From positions 1 through 64,000 of the forward strand of contig NZ_JAUTDO010000010.1 of assembly GCF_030646165.1 (NCBI RefSeq): 64,000 nt of DNA, in the 5' to 3' direction. Below the pieces are notes generated by a model. It did no database searches. It saw only the letters and a program-made list of their open reading frames with translations, and was not told the origin of the DNA. Positions 17,401-27,834 of the stretch are shown one piece after another (within the stretch, counting starts at the first letter, position 1; every line of letters begins with the position of its first letter). Position numbers and translations under genes: made by a program. Origin of the DNA: Conexibacter sp. CPCC 206217 (lineage in GTDB: Bacteria; Actinomycetota; Thermoleophilia; Solirubrobacterales; Solirubrobacteraceae).

Positions 17401-18291
17401 ATGGCGAACGACGACCGTGCACGAGACCAGGCCTGGGCGCGCAAGCTCCCGGCGCGGGTCGCGCGCGAGGCGATCGTCTGCGGCGTCTTCGACACGATCA
17501 TCCGCTCCTACGCGCGCAAGCGGATCGACGGGCGCGAGCACCTCGACCGGCTCGACGGCCCGGCGATCTTCGTCGCCAACCACTGCAGCCACGTCGACAC
17601 GCCGCTGCTGCTGCGCTCGCTGCCGCGCGCGGTGCGGCGGCGCACCGCCGTCGCCGCCGCGGCCGACTACTTCTACACGAGCAGGCTGCTCGCGGGCGCG
17701 GTCTCGCTGGCCTTCTGCACCGTGCCGCTGGAGCGGCGCGGGGGCGGCAGAGGCGGCTCGACCGCGAGCCTGCAGCCGCTGATCGACGACGGCTGGAGCC
17801 TCGTCGTGTTCGCCGAGGGGACGCGCTCGCGCGACGGCCGCGTCGCGCCGCTGAGAACCGGCGCCGCGATGCTCGCCGCCGCGCACGGCCTGCCGCTCGT
17901 CCCGATCCACATCGCCGGCACGCACGCCGCGATGCCGACCGGGCGCGGCTGGATGGTCAGGCCGGCCGGCGGCCGTCGCTTCGCGAGGCACGAGTTGCGC
18001 GTCTGCTTCGGCGCCCCGATCGAGGTGGGCCCGCGCGACGACCGCTTCGAGGTGATGGAGCGCGTGCGCCAGTTCATGGAGGCGTGCGGAGCGGTGACGA
18101 GCCCGGACCCGAAGCTCGCGGCGCGGCGGGCGGCGGCTGCGGCCGGGTCGGCTGGCGTGGACGAGGCGGCGGCGCCCGTGGCTCCGGCGGCGCCGGGTCC
18201 GACGGCGACGGGTGCGCCGGCGGTGCGAGCCGCGTCGACCGGCGGCGCCGCTGCGCCCGCGCGTGTCGCGGAGAGCCGGTCGCTGCGATGA
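17401..18291 (+). CDS. PlsC-like 1-acylglycerol-phosphate/DHAP acyltransferase
   Basis: A 296-residue acyltransferase with the four family blocks: NHCSHVDTPLL with the HX4D pair His61/Asp66, the CTVPLERRG block, VVFAEGTRSRDG (Glu139), and LPLVPIHIAGTHAAMPTG. It transfers an acyl chain to a glycerol-phosphate or dihydroxyacetone-phosphate hydroxyl at the membrane. The last 55 residues are Ala/Pro/Gly-rich and probably disordered. It starts 47 bases after the AGPS stop and ends in an ATGA overlap with the SDR gene. In an ether-lipid reading it could supply acyl-DHAP to AGPS or fill the sn-2 position; sequence does not decide. Confidence 0.85.
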   Translation: MANDDRARDQAWARKLPARVAREAIVCGVFDTIIRSYARKRIDGREHLDRLDGPAIFVANHCSHVDTPLLLRSLPRAVRRRTAVAAAADYFYTSRLLAGAVSLAFCTVPLERRGGGRGGSTASLQPLIDDGWSLVVFAEGTRSRDGRVAPLRTGAAMLAAAHGLPLVPIHIAGTHAAMPTGRGWMVRPAGGRRFARHELRVCFGAPIEVGPRDDRFEVMERVRQFMEACGAVTSPDPKLAARRAAAAAGSAGVDEAAAPVAPAAPGPTATGAPAVRAASTGGAAAPARVAESRSLR

Positions 18292-19298
18292 GCAGGGTCT
18301 TCCTGACGGGCGGCGGCGGCTTCATCGGCGGCGCGCTGGCGACGGCGCTGCGCGAGCGCGGTGACGAGGTCGTCGGGCTCGCGCGCACCGACGCGGCGGC
18401 GCAGGCGCTGAGCGCGCGCGGCGCGCAGGTCGTGCGCGGCGACGTGCTCGACGCCGACGCGCTCGCCCGCGCGCTCGCCGGCTGCGACCTCGCCTACCAC
18501 GTCGCGGGCGTCAACTCGCACTGTCCGAAGGATCCGGCGCGGCTGATGCGCGTGAACGTCGAGGGGACCGAGCAGGTCGTGCGCGCGGCGGCGCTCGCGG
18601 GCGTCAGGCGGGTCGTCTTCACCTCCTCGGCGGCGTCGATCGGCGAGGCCGAGGGCACCGTCGGGACGGAGCAGTCCCCGCATCGCGGCTCCTACCTGTC
18701 GCTCTACGACCAGTCCAAGCACGACGCCGAGCGCGTCGCGTTCGCGGCCGGTGTCGAGACCGGCGTGGAGGTCGTCGCGCTGAACCCCTCGTCGGTCCAG
18801 GGCCCGCCACGCAAGGGCGGCAACGGCGCGATCATCATCGCGTTCCTGAACGGCAGGCTGCGCGCGTTCGTGGACACGTACGTCAGCGTCGTCGACGTGC
18901 AGGACGTCGTCGCCGCGCACCTGCTGGCGGCCGAGCGCGGCACGCCCGGTCAGCGCTACATCCTCAACGGCGCGACGATCCCCTCAGCCGACGCGCTGGC
19001 GATCGTCTCCGACCTGACGGGCCTGAGACAGCGCGTCCCGATGGTCCCGCCCGCGCTCGCCCGCGGCGCCGCGACGCTGGTCGAGCGCGTCCTGAGGCTG
19101 CGTGGCAAGACCTCCCCGATCTGCCGCGCCCGCGTCGACACGATCCTCCACGGCCATCGCTACGACGGCTCCCGCGCCACCCGCGAACTGGGCCTCGCCT
19201 ACACCCCGGTCGCCGACACCTTCCGCCGCACGATCGAGTGGGCCGTGGCGGAGGGGCTCGTCACGCGGGAGCTGCCAGCACGACGCAGGCGCGGCTGA
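18288..19298 (+). CDS. NAD(P)-dependent extended SDR (epimerase/ketoreductase-like)
   Basis: A 336-residue protein with TGGGGFIGG at residues 7-15, DVLDADALARALAGCD, YHVAG, a Ser-rich FTSSAAS and the catalytic pair Tyr140/Lys144 (YDQSK). The fold is the dihydroflavonol-reductase/3-beta-HSD type. The coupled ATGA start with the acyltransferase and the AGPS further upstream suggest it reduces a lipid intermediate such as alkyl/acyl-DHAP, a job done by an SDR in animals. That assignment is inference from context; sugar epimerase or sterol-like substrates remain possible. Confidence 0.8.
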   Translation: MSRVFLTGGGGFIGGALATALRERGDEVVGLARTDAAAQALSARGAQVVRGDVLDADALARALAGCDLAYHVAGVNSHCPKDPARLMRVNVEGTEQVVRAAALAGVRRVVFTSSAASIGEAEGTVGTEQSPHRGSYLSLYDQSKHDAERVAFAAGVETGVEVVALNPSSVQGPPRKGGNGAIIIAFLNGRLRAFVDTYVSVVDVQDVVAAHLLAAERGTPGQRYILNGATIPSADALAIVSDLTGLRQRVPMVPPALARGAATLVERVLRLRGKTSPICRARVDTILHGHRYDGSRATRELGLAYTPVADTFRRTIEWAVAEGLVTRELPARRRRG

Positions 19299-19329
19299 CC
19301 GTCGTACCGCCGACGGCGGCGAGGTGAGC

Positions 19330-19346
19330 GGCGCGCGCCGCGCGCC
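19330..19346. terminator. Weak GC hairpin after the lipid operon
   Basis: GGCGCGC, a three-base loop (GCC) and GCGCGCC form a compact stem 32 bases after the SDR stop. There is no T-run, so this is only a possible termination or pausing element. Confidence 0.25.
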
Positions 19347-19369
19347 GCGTCCTTGCCGAATCGCAGCCG

Positions 19370-21810
<2,441 letters not shown>

Positions 21811-21814
<4 letters not shown>

Positions 21815-22869
21815 CCCTCCTGCATGTACGGCGCGAGCGTCGGCAGGTCCGCCGGGCCGAGGCGGTCGGAGGCGGTCAGGACCTGGTGCCAGAGCGGGTA
21901 GGCCAGCGGCGGGCGGCTGACCTGCTCCAGGCGCGCGAGCTCGTCGTCGGCGAGTCTCAGCTCGGCGGCGGCGAGGTTGTCGGCGAGCTGCTCGTCGGTG
22001 CGCGCGCCGATCACGACGGTCGAGATCCCAGGGCGGCTCAGCAGCCACGCCAGCGCGACCTGCGCGTGCGAGACGCCGTGGCCCGCGGCGATCTCGCCGA
22101 GCACGTCGATCGTGTCGTGGAGCTTCTCCGCGTCGTAGACCGGCGGCTCGCTCCACTCCGTCAGCTGCCGCGAGCCGGCCGGGGCCTCGCGGTCGCGGCC
22201 GTACTTGCCTGACAGCAGGCCGCCGGCGAGCGGGCTCCAGACGAGGATCCCGAGGCCCTGGTCGAGGCAGGCGGGGATGATCTCCTGCTCGATCGCGCGC
22301 TCCTGCAGCGAGTAGTAGACCTGTGTGCTGACGAATCTCGGCAGCCGGCGCGCATCGGCGATCCCGAGCGCTCTCGTCATCTGCCAGGCGGCGTAGTTGG
22401 AGCAGCCGACGTAGCGGACCTTGCCGGAGCTGACGAGCAGGTCGAGCGCCTCGAGCGTCTCCTCGATCGGCGTCAGGCCGTCCCACTCGTGCACCTGGTA
22501 GAGGTCGACGTAGTCGGTTCTGAGGCGCCGCAGGCTCGCCTCGCAGCCGGCGATCACGTGGTGGCGCGAGAGCCCGCCGTCGTTGGCGCCCGGCCCCATC
22601 GAGTAGCGCACCTTCGTCGCCAGCAGCGCGGCGTCGCGACGACCGCTGAGCGCCTCGCCGACGATCTCCTCGGAGATCCCGCCCGAGTAGACGTCGGCGG
22701 TGTCGATCAACGTCACGCCGGCGTCGAGCGCCATGTCGATCTGCCGCTTCGCGGTCTGCAGGTCGGTTCTGCCGACATCGGCGAACTTGCCGGTGCCGCC
22801 GAACGTCATCGTCCCGAGGGTGAGCGCGGAGACCTTCAGGCCGCTCGCGCCGAGCTTTCGCTGTTCCAT
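21811..22869 (-). CDS. Aldo/keto reductase
   Basis: A 352-residue NADPH-dependent oxidoreductase. The catalytic tetrad is visible as Asp and Tyr in DTADVYSGG, Lys in LATKVRYSMG and His in YQVHEWDG; the NADPH site is near IPACLDQGLGILVWSPLAGG and VVIGARTDEQL. The length matches the AKR11/YajO-like group. It faces the P-type ATPase tail-to-tail. A perfect 12-base palindrome lies 10 bases upstream of its ATG. Many of its arginines use AGA (seen as TCT on this strand). Confidence 0.9.
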
Positions 22870-22879
22870 CCCGCGATGG

Positions 22880-22891
22880 TTGCACGTGCAA
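22880..22891. promoter_or_regulatory. Perfect 12-base palindrome upstream of the aldo/keto reductase
   Basis: TTGCACGTGCAA reads identically on both strands and lies 10-22 bases before the reductase start and just downstream of a TetR gene stop. It is placed where a repressor would block transcription start. The TetR gene next door has a different, better-matched site in front of its MMPL partner, so the regulator here is unknown. Confidence 0.4.
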
Positions 22892-22919
22892 GCAGCGCGG
22901 CGGGATCTGCCTCTGCGCG

Positions 22920-23561
22920 TCAGGCGTTCGTGCTCGTCGCCGCGGCCCGCCGCGCCCGCAGCGCCTCCAACCCGGCCTCGATGAACGCGAGCACGTCGTC
23001 GAGGCCATCCATCGACTTGGCCGTGTGGTCGGCGCTGGAGTCGTCGTCGGTCTGGCTCAGCGCGCCGACCGTCGCGGTCAGCGCGGCGCCGACGAAGCGA
23101 GGGCGCAGCGCGCCGGGGTCGTCGCCCAGTTCCGCGGCGACCTGGATCGCGACGATCCGCTCGGCGCGTGAGAGCAGCTGGCGCTCGCGCGCCTGCAGTT
23201 CGTCGCTGCCCTCGATCAGCCTGCGCCGCGCGGCCTTGCGCGCGATGTGCTGCTCGTCGTGGGCATCGGCCTCGACGTCAGCGCGACAGGAGATCCACTC
23301 GCGCAGCGCGGCGACGAAGTCCTGATCGGGGTCACGCGCCTCCATCGCCGCCTCGAAGTCGTCGATGAACTCGGCCAGGTCGGCGAGCACGACCGCTTCC
23401 TTGCTGGGGAAGTAGCTGAAGAACGTGCGGCGGCCGATCTCCGCCGCCTCGGCGATCTCGGAGATCGTCGTCTCCGTGTAGCCGTGCTCGGCGAACAGCC
23501 GCAGCGCCTCGCGTTCGATCGCCTCGCGCGTGCGCTCCTTCTTGCGCTCCCGGATTCCCAT
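22920..23561 (-). CDS. TetR-family regulator of the MMPL exporter
   Basis: A 213-residue regulator beginning MGIRERKKERTREAIEREAL, with the helix-turn-helix at TTISEIAEAAEIGRRTFFSY. The start at 23561 is preferred over upstream alternatives because TetR proteins start at this point and a TATCAT box ends 7 bases before it. It is divergent from the MMPL gene at 23647 with three half-sites of a GCACTCAGT-type operator between them, so it most likely represses both. Confidence 0.88.
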   Translation of the reverse strand: MGIRERKKERTREAIEREALRLFAEHGYTETTISEIAEAAEIGRRTFFSYFPSKEAVVLADLAEFIDDFEAAMEARDPDQDFVAALREWISCRADVEADAHDEQHIARKAARRRLIEGSDELQARERQLLSRAERIVAIQVAAELGDDPGALRPRFVGAALTATVGALSQTDDDSSADHTAKSMDGLDDVLAFIEAGLEALRARRAAATSTNA

Positions 23562-23568
23562 CCGACGG

Positions 23569-23574
23569 ATGATA
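23569..23574 (-). promoter_or_regulatory. Leaderless -10 box (TATCAT) of the TetR gene
   Basis: On the minus strand TATCAT precedes the ATG at 23561 by 7 bases with no ribosome-binding site. It lies just outside the operator cluster at 23589-23631. Confidence 0.5.
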
Positions 23575-23588
23575 ACGATCTCATTTGC

Positions 23589-23631
23589 ACCGAGTGTTAT
23601 TACGCACTCAGTATATTTCTGCACTGAGTGC
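23589..23631. promoter_or_regulatory. TetR operator: inverted GCACTCAGT/ACTGAGTGC repeat with extra half-site
   Basis: GCACTCAGT (23604-23612) and ACTGAGTGC (23623-23631) form a perfect 9-base inverted repeat with a 10-base AT-rich spacer. ACCGAGTG (23589-23596) pairs imperfectly with CACTCAGT to make a second overlapping site. The array ends three bases before the MMPL gene's TAGTCT box, an ideal place for repression. Confidence 0.7.
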
Positions 23632-23633
23632 GC

Positions 23634-23639
23634 TAGTCT
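23634..23639 (+). promoter_or_regulatory. Leaderless -10 box (TAGTCT) of the MMPL gene
   Basis: TAGTCT lies 7 bases before ATG 23647, without a ribosome-binding site, immediately after the TetR operator. Confidence 0.5.
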
Positions 23640-23646
23640 GCCACGC

Positions 23647-25791
23647 ATGCGCTCATTCGCCCTCTGGTGTCACGACCGGCACCGCATCGTCATCGCCGCC
23701 TGGGTCGCGCTGATCGTGGCCGCGGGCGCGCTCGCCGCCGCTTCGGGCGGCGCCTTCGTCAACAACTTCTCGCTCCCCGGCACCGAGTCGCAGAAGGCGC
23801 TCGACCTGCTGCAGACGCGCTTCCCGCAAGCGTCGGGCGACAGCGACCAGATCGTCTTCAAGAGCGACGGCGCCAGCTTGAGCGATCCAGCCCAGCGCGC
23901 GCAGATCGCCAAGGTGATCGCCAGCGTCAGAAGCCTGCCGAGCGTCGCCTCGGTCCAGAGCCCGCTCCAAGCGCCGGGCCAGATCAGCAGAGACGGCAGC
24001 ATCGGCTTCGCGACGCTGCTGTTCGACAAGCCCGCCAACGACCTCGACAGAGAGCGGACCAGACACGTCGTCGAGGTCGCCCGCTCTGGCTCCACGGCGA
24101 CGCTGCAGGTCAACCTCGGCGGCCAGGCGGTGCAGGCCGCCGAGCAGTCGGCCGAGTCGCCCGGCGAGGCGATCGGCCTCGTCGTCGCGATCGTCGTGCT
24201 GCTGGTCGTGCTCGGCTCGTTCGCCGCGATGACGATCCCGCTCGTCGTCGCGATCAGCGCGATCGTCGCCTCCAGCGCGCTGATCGTCGGGCTCGCCTCA
24301 GTCGTCGACGTCGCCAACTTCGCGCCGACGCTGGCGATCATGATCGGGCTCGGCGTCGGGATCGACTACGCGCTGCTGATCATCAACCGCTTCCGTGCCG
24401 AGCGCAGCGACGGCGCCGACGTGCGCAGCGCCACCGGCGTCGCGCTCGACACCGCGGGGCGCTCGGTCCTGTTCGCCGGCACGACCGTCGTGATCGCGCT
24501 GCTCGGGATGCTCGTGCTCGGCGTCGGGATCCTCAACGCGCCGGCCGTCGCCGCCGCGCTGACGGTCGCGCTGACGATGCTCAGCGCGCTGACGCTGCTG
24601 CCCGCGCTGCTGCGTGCCTACGGCCACCGCGTGAAGCCCGCCGCGGCTGCGGCGCCGGGCGCGCGCGGCGGCGTCTGGGCGCGGCTGAGCGGCATGATCC
24701 GCCGCCGTCCGTGGGCCGTCGGCGCCGCCGCGCTGGTGCTGCTGCTGGTCGTCGCCTCGCCCGCGACGAGCCTGCGGCTGGGGACCTCGGACGCCGGCAC
24801 CGCGCCGTCGGACACGACCCAGCGTCACGCGTACGACGATCTCGCCAGCGGCTTCGGCCCCGGCTTCAACGGCCCGCTCCTGGTCGCCGCCACGCTCCCG
24901 CGCGAGGGTGGGCAGGCGGCGGCGAGACAGCTGCGGGCGACGCTCGCGCAGCAGTCCGGCGTCGCGAACGTGACGACCCCGGTGCTGAACGGCACGGGCG
25001 ACACCGCGGTGCTGTCGGTCTACCCGAGCAGCGCCCCGCAGGACGAGGCGACGAAGGACCTGCTGACGCGGCTGCGCGACGACGTGGTGCCGCGCGTCGA
25101 ACAGCAGCACAGCGGCCTCGACGCCAGCATCGGCGGCGCGACCGCCACCTCGGTCGACGTCGCGAGCGTGCTCAGCAGCAAACTGCCGCTGTTCATCGGG
25201 ATCGTCGTCGGGTTGTCGCTGATCCTGCTGGCGATCGTCTTCCGCTCGCTCGTGATCCCGCTGAAGGCGGCGGTCATGAACCTGCTCAGCATCGGCGCCT
25301 CGCTCGGCGTCGTGACGTTCGTCTTCCAGCAGGGGCACCTGCTGTCGCTGCTGGGCTCGACCGCCGGGCCGATCGACCCGTTCGTGCCGGTCTTCCTGTT
25401 CGCGATCGTGTTCGGGCTGTCGATGGACTACGAGGTCTTCCTCGTCTCGCGCATGCACGAGGAGTGGGAGCACACGCACGACGCCTCCCACTCCGTCGAC
25501 CGCGGCCTGACCGCCACCGGCAAGGTCGTGATGGCGGCCGCGATCATCATGATCAGCGTCTTCGCCGGCTTCATGCTCGGCGACAACCGCATCATCCAGC
25601 TGCTCGGCCTCGGGCTTGCCGCGGCGATCCTGTTCGACGCGTTCGTGATCCGGCTCGTGCTGGTGCCGGCGGTGATGTACCTGCTCGGCAGAGCGGCGTG
25701 GTGGATGCCGTCGTGGCTGGGCCGGCGGCTGCCGCGGCTGTCGGTCGAGGGGCCGTCGGCGCCGGCGCCCGTCAGCGCGCCGACGCGCTGA
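23647..25791 (+). CDS. MMPL/RND-family transporter
   Basis: A 714-residue exporter. One N-terminal helix (IVIAAWVALIVAAGALAAAS), an extracytoplasmic domain, a block of about five helices including the family motif TLAIMIGLGVGIDYALLIIN, then the same architecture repeated with DPFVPVFLFAIVFGLSMDYE in the second half. MMPL proteins use the proton gradient to export lipids or hydrophobic compounds. The start is fixed by the leaderless TAGTCT box and by the helix position. The divergent TetR gene is its probable repressor. It resembles the RND gene at 32496 in size and layout. Confidence 0.92.
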   Translation: MRSFALWCHDRHRIVIAAWVALIVAAGALAAASGGAFVNNFSLPGTESQKALDLLQTRFPQASGDSDQIVFKSDGASLSDPAQRAQIAKVIASVRSLPSVASVQSPLQAPGQISRDGSIGFATLLFDKPANDLDRERTRHVVEVARSGSTATLQVNLGGQAVQAAEQSAESPGEAIGLVVAIVVLLVVLGSFAAMTIPLVVAISAIVASSALIVGLASVVDVANFAPTLAIMIGLGVGIDYALLIINRFRAERSDGADVRSATGVALDTAGRSVLFAGTTVVIALLGMLVLGVGILNAPAVAAALTVALTMLSALTLLPALLRAYGHRVKPAAAAAPGARGGVWARLSGMIRRRPWAVGAAALVLLLVVASPATSLRLGTSDAGTAPSDTTQRHAYDDLASGFGPGFNGPLLVAATLPREGGQAAARQLRATLAQQSGVANVTTPVLNGTGDTAVLSVYPSSAPQDEATKDLLTRLRDDVVPRVEQQHSGLDASIGGATATSVDVASVLSSKLPLFIGIVVGLSLILLAIVFRSLVIPLKAAVMNLLSIGASLGVVTFVFQQGHLLSLLGSTAGPIDPFVPVFLFAIVFGLSMDYEVFLVSRMHEEWEHTHDASHSVDRGLTATGKVVMAAAIIMISVFAGFMLGDNRIIQLLGLGLAAAILFDAFVIRLVLVPAVMYLLGRAAWWMPSWLGRRLPRLSVEGPSAPAPVSAPTR

Positions 25792-25867
25792 CGCCCTGGT
25801 CCGTCGCGGCCGGCTGCAGCGCTCTCGCCGTGCCGGCCGCGCCGAGCGTGAAGGCGCCGGCGGCCTC

Positions 25868-26341
25868 TCAAAGGCCGTCGGCGACGGCCGCTCGCAGCGC
25901 CTCGACGAGCGCGTCGAGCGACTCGACGACGCGGCCGCCCGAGGCCTCGATCGTCGCCTCGACCTGCAGGTTCACCGCCATCTGCTCCTCGCCCGTGCGG
26001 CGCAGGTCGCTGCGCAGGCCGAAGCAGCGGGCGCCGGTCGCGGCGGCGTAGCCGATCTCGGTCGCGGTGCCGGAGTCGACCTCCTGCCCGTCGAGCCAGG
26101 CCGCCAGCAACGGCGCGCTGCGGATCAGCTCGAGGTTTCTGCGCCCGGTCGCCAGCCACAGCAGCCGCAGCGTTCCCTGCTCGCGAGCGCGCTCGACCTC
26201 GCTCGGCGCGACCTGCGCCCATGGATCGACCGGCTCGACGACCCGCGCCAGCGCCGGCAGGTAGTGCTCGCGGTAGTAGACCGCCCCGGCCTCGTTGAAG
26301 CCGAGCGGGCTGGCGACGTAGCAGCGCGGACGATCGGCCAC
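25868..26341 (-). CDS. Nucleoside 2-deoxyribosyltransferase-like protein
   Basis: A 157-residue protein starting at a GTG right before PRCYVASPLGF, the first strand of the family. DSGTATEIGYAAATGARCFG carries the conserved catalytic Glu region, and an N-Q pair appears in MAVNLQVEATIEASGG near the C-terminus. The family transfers deoxyribose between bases or hydrolyses nucleotides in salvage. It lies downstream of the siderophore-interacting protein on the same strand, 86 bases away. The start codon has no clear ribosome-binding site. Confidence 0.75.
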   Translation of the reverse strand: MADRPRCYVASPLGFNEAGAVYYREHYLPALARVVEPVDPWAQVAPSEVERAREQGTLRLLWLATGRRNLELIRSAPLLAAWLDGQEVDSGTATEIGYAAATGARCFGLRSDLRRTGEEQMAVNLQVEATIEASGGRVVESLDALVEALRAAVADGL

Positions 26342-26427
26342 GCCGCGCAGCCTACGCGCGCGGCCGGCGTCCGCTCGGGCGCGCGCGCCGGCGCGGCTGC
26401 TCAGCCTGCGCGCAGCGGTCGTTCCGC

Positions 26428-27285
26428 TCAGCCCGCAGTCACCTCGTCCGCCTCCACCTGCCGCTTCCAGTCGGCCTTCTCCGCGCGCCAGTCCTCGTCG
26501 CTGCGCGTCAGCTTCCAGTAGCCGGAGGCCGACAGCGCGTCGCGCGGGATGCCGCGCTCGACGACGAGCTGCTTGCGCACCAGCCGCACCGACTCCGCCT
26601 CGCCGTGCACGAACGCGTGCACGCGGCCGGACGGCAGCTCCAGCTCGCGCAGCGCGTTCGCCAGCAGCGCCGCGTCGTGGGTCGGATCGTGCAGCCAATG
26701 GAGGTGCAGCTCGCCGTCGCTCTCCAGCGGCTGCTCCTCCTCGGGGCCGTCGACCTGCAGCAGCACGTGCACGGGGACGCCGGCCGGGATCCGCGCCAGC
26801 GACGCGGAGATCGCCGGGATCACGCTCGCGTCGCCGACGAACAGGTGCCAGTCGGCCTGCGGATCGGGCGCGTAGGCGCCGCCGGGGCCGAGCAGCTGCA
26901 GCGCGTCGCCGACCTGGGCGGCGGCGGCCCACGGGCCGGCGAGGCCCTCGTCGCCGTGGACGACGAAGTCGAGCGTCAGGCGCGTGTTCTCGGCGTCCCA
27001 CGCGCGCACGGTGTACGTGCGCGTGCGCGGCCACTGCTCGCGCGGGAGCGTCGCCTTCAGCTGCTCCTGGTCGAACGGCGCGCTGTACGGCGCGCCCGCG
27101 GGCGGCAGCAGCAGCTTCACGTAGTGGTCGGTGAAGGCGCCGACCGGAAAGCCCGCGAGCTGCTCGCCGCCGACGACGATGCGGATCATGTTCGGTGTCA
27201 GCTGCTCGACCGACTCGACGCGCGTCAGCAGCGCTCTGCGGGCCGGCCTGGCCGGGATCTGGGGCGTGGCGGGACTGTCGGCCAT
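26428..27285 (-). CDS. Siderophore-interacting flavoprotein (ferric-siderophore reductase)
   Basis: A 285-residue cytoplasmic reductase. The FAD-binding half has RTYTVRAWDAENTRLTLDFV with the R-x-Y-T/S flavin motif and HGDEGLAGPWAAAAQVGD; the C-terminal half has LFVGDASVIPAISASLAR and the family-typical ending ALSASGYWKLTRSDEDWR. Such proteins release iron by reducing ferric siderophores with NAD(P)H. ATG 27285 gives the usual start; there is an AGAGG site upstream. A TTAGGG-TG-CCCTTA inverted repeat 42 bases upstream resembles an iron-regulator box and fits the function. Confidence 0.9.
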   Translation of the reverse strand: MADSPATPQIPARPARRALLTRVESVEQLTPNMIRIVVGGEQLAGFPVGAFTDHYVKLLLPPAGAPYSAPFDQEQLKATLPREQWPRTRTYTVRAWDAENTRLTLDFVVHGDEGLAGPWAAAAQVGDALQLLGPGGAYAPDPQADWHLFVGDASVIPAISASLARIPAGVPVHVLLQVDGPEEEQPLESDGELHLHWLHDPTHDAALLANALRELELPSGRVHAFVHGEAESVRLVRKQLVVERGIPRDALSASGYWKLTRSDEDWRAEKADWKRQVEADEVTAG

Positions 27286-27326
27286 CGGTTCCTCTTGGTC
27301 GTCGCTGCGGGGCAAGGCGGGACTTC

Positions 27327-27340
27327 TTAGGGTGCCCTTA
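27327..27340. promoter_or_regulatory. Candidate iron box (TTAGGG-TG-CCCTTA) upstream of the reductase gene
   Basis: Six-base near-inverted arms with a two-base spacer, resembling DtxR/IdeR sites (TTAGG...CCT.A). The same arms and spacing recur at 32482-32495 upstream of the desaturase. Regulation by a DtxR-like protein is inference from similarity and from the function of the gene it precedes. Confidence 0.5.
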
Positions 27341-27395
27341 CGTGATACCACGCGCCAGCCCTTCGGCCGAGATGTGATTTTCTTGACCGACCAGC

Positions 27396-27423
27396 TTGCA
27401 CTCTTCGCCCCGCCTGCTACTGT
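27396..27423 (+). promoter_or_regulatory. Sigma-70-type promoter of cspA
   Basis: TTGCAC (27396-27401), a 16-base spacer and TACTGT (27418-27423) make a good housekeeping promoter. Transcription from it gives a long 5' leader of about 110 bases before the cspA ATG, as is common for cold-shock genes whose leaders control translation. The stretch 27424-27541 holds no other gene that I see. Confidence 0.5.
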
Positions 27424-27541
27424 CACGCCATTCGAGCTGGGTCACACGGACCCGGCAAAGCAGTGTCAGCGCTCGTAGTCGTTGCATCCAAGCACCTCCG
27501 CGTTCGCAGCACACGAAACCCCCCGTGGAGGACACGGAACA

Positions 27542-27745
27542 ATGGCAACAGGAACCGTGAAGTGGTTCAGCGACGACAAGGGCTTCGGCTTCATCACGCC
27601 GGACGACCAGTCGAAGGATCTCTTCGTGCATCACACCGGCATCATCAGCGACGGCTACCGTTCGCTGCCTGAGGGCGCCAAGGTCTCGTACGACTCGGAG
27701 CCCGGTCCCAAGGGTCCCAAGGCGGTCAACGTCCAGCAGATCTGA
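27542..27745 (+). CDS. cspA: Cold-shock protein (CSD, RNA/DNA chaperone)
   Basis: A 67-residue single cold-shock domain: [20 protein letters not shown] contains the aromatic RNP1 motif KGFGFI, and DLFVHHTGI is RNP2. It binds single-stranded RNA and prevents secondary structures. A GGAGGA site precedes ATG 27542. A long leader from the promoter at 27396 and a perfect terminator at 27775 frame it as a separate, probably highly expressed unit. Confidence 0.95.
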   Translation: MATGTVKWFSDDKGFGFITPDDQSKDLFVHHTGIISDGYRSLPEGAKVSYDSEPGPKGPKAVNVQQI

Positions 27746-27774
27746 GGCTTCGGCCGCGGACAAGTCTTGCCATC

Positions 27775-27798
27775 GAGGCCCGCTTTCGAGCGGGCCTC
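27775..27798 (+). terminator. Strong hairpin terminator of cspA
   Basis: GAGGCCCGCT, loop TTCG, AGCGGGCCTC: a perfect ten-base-pair stem with a TTCG tetraloop, 29 bases after the cspA stop, followed by GGTCGTTCTCGG. The T-run is weak, as is usual in GC-rich actinobacteria. Confidence 0.8.
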
Positions 27799-27834
27799 GG
27801 TCGTTCTCGGCCGAACTTACGGCATCATGGACGC

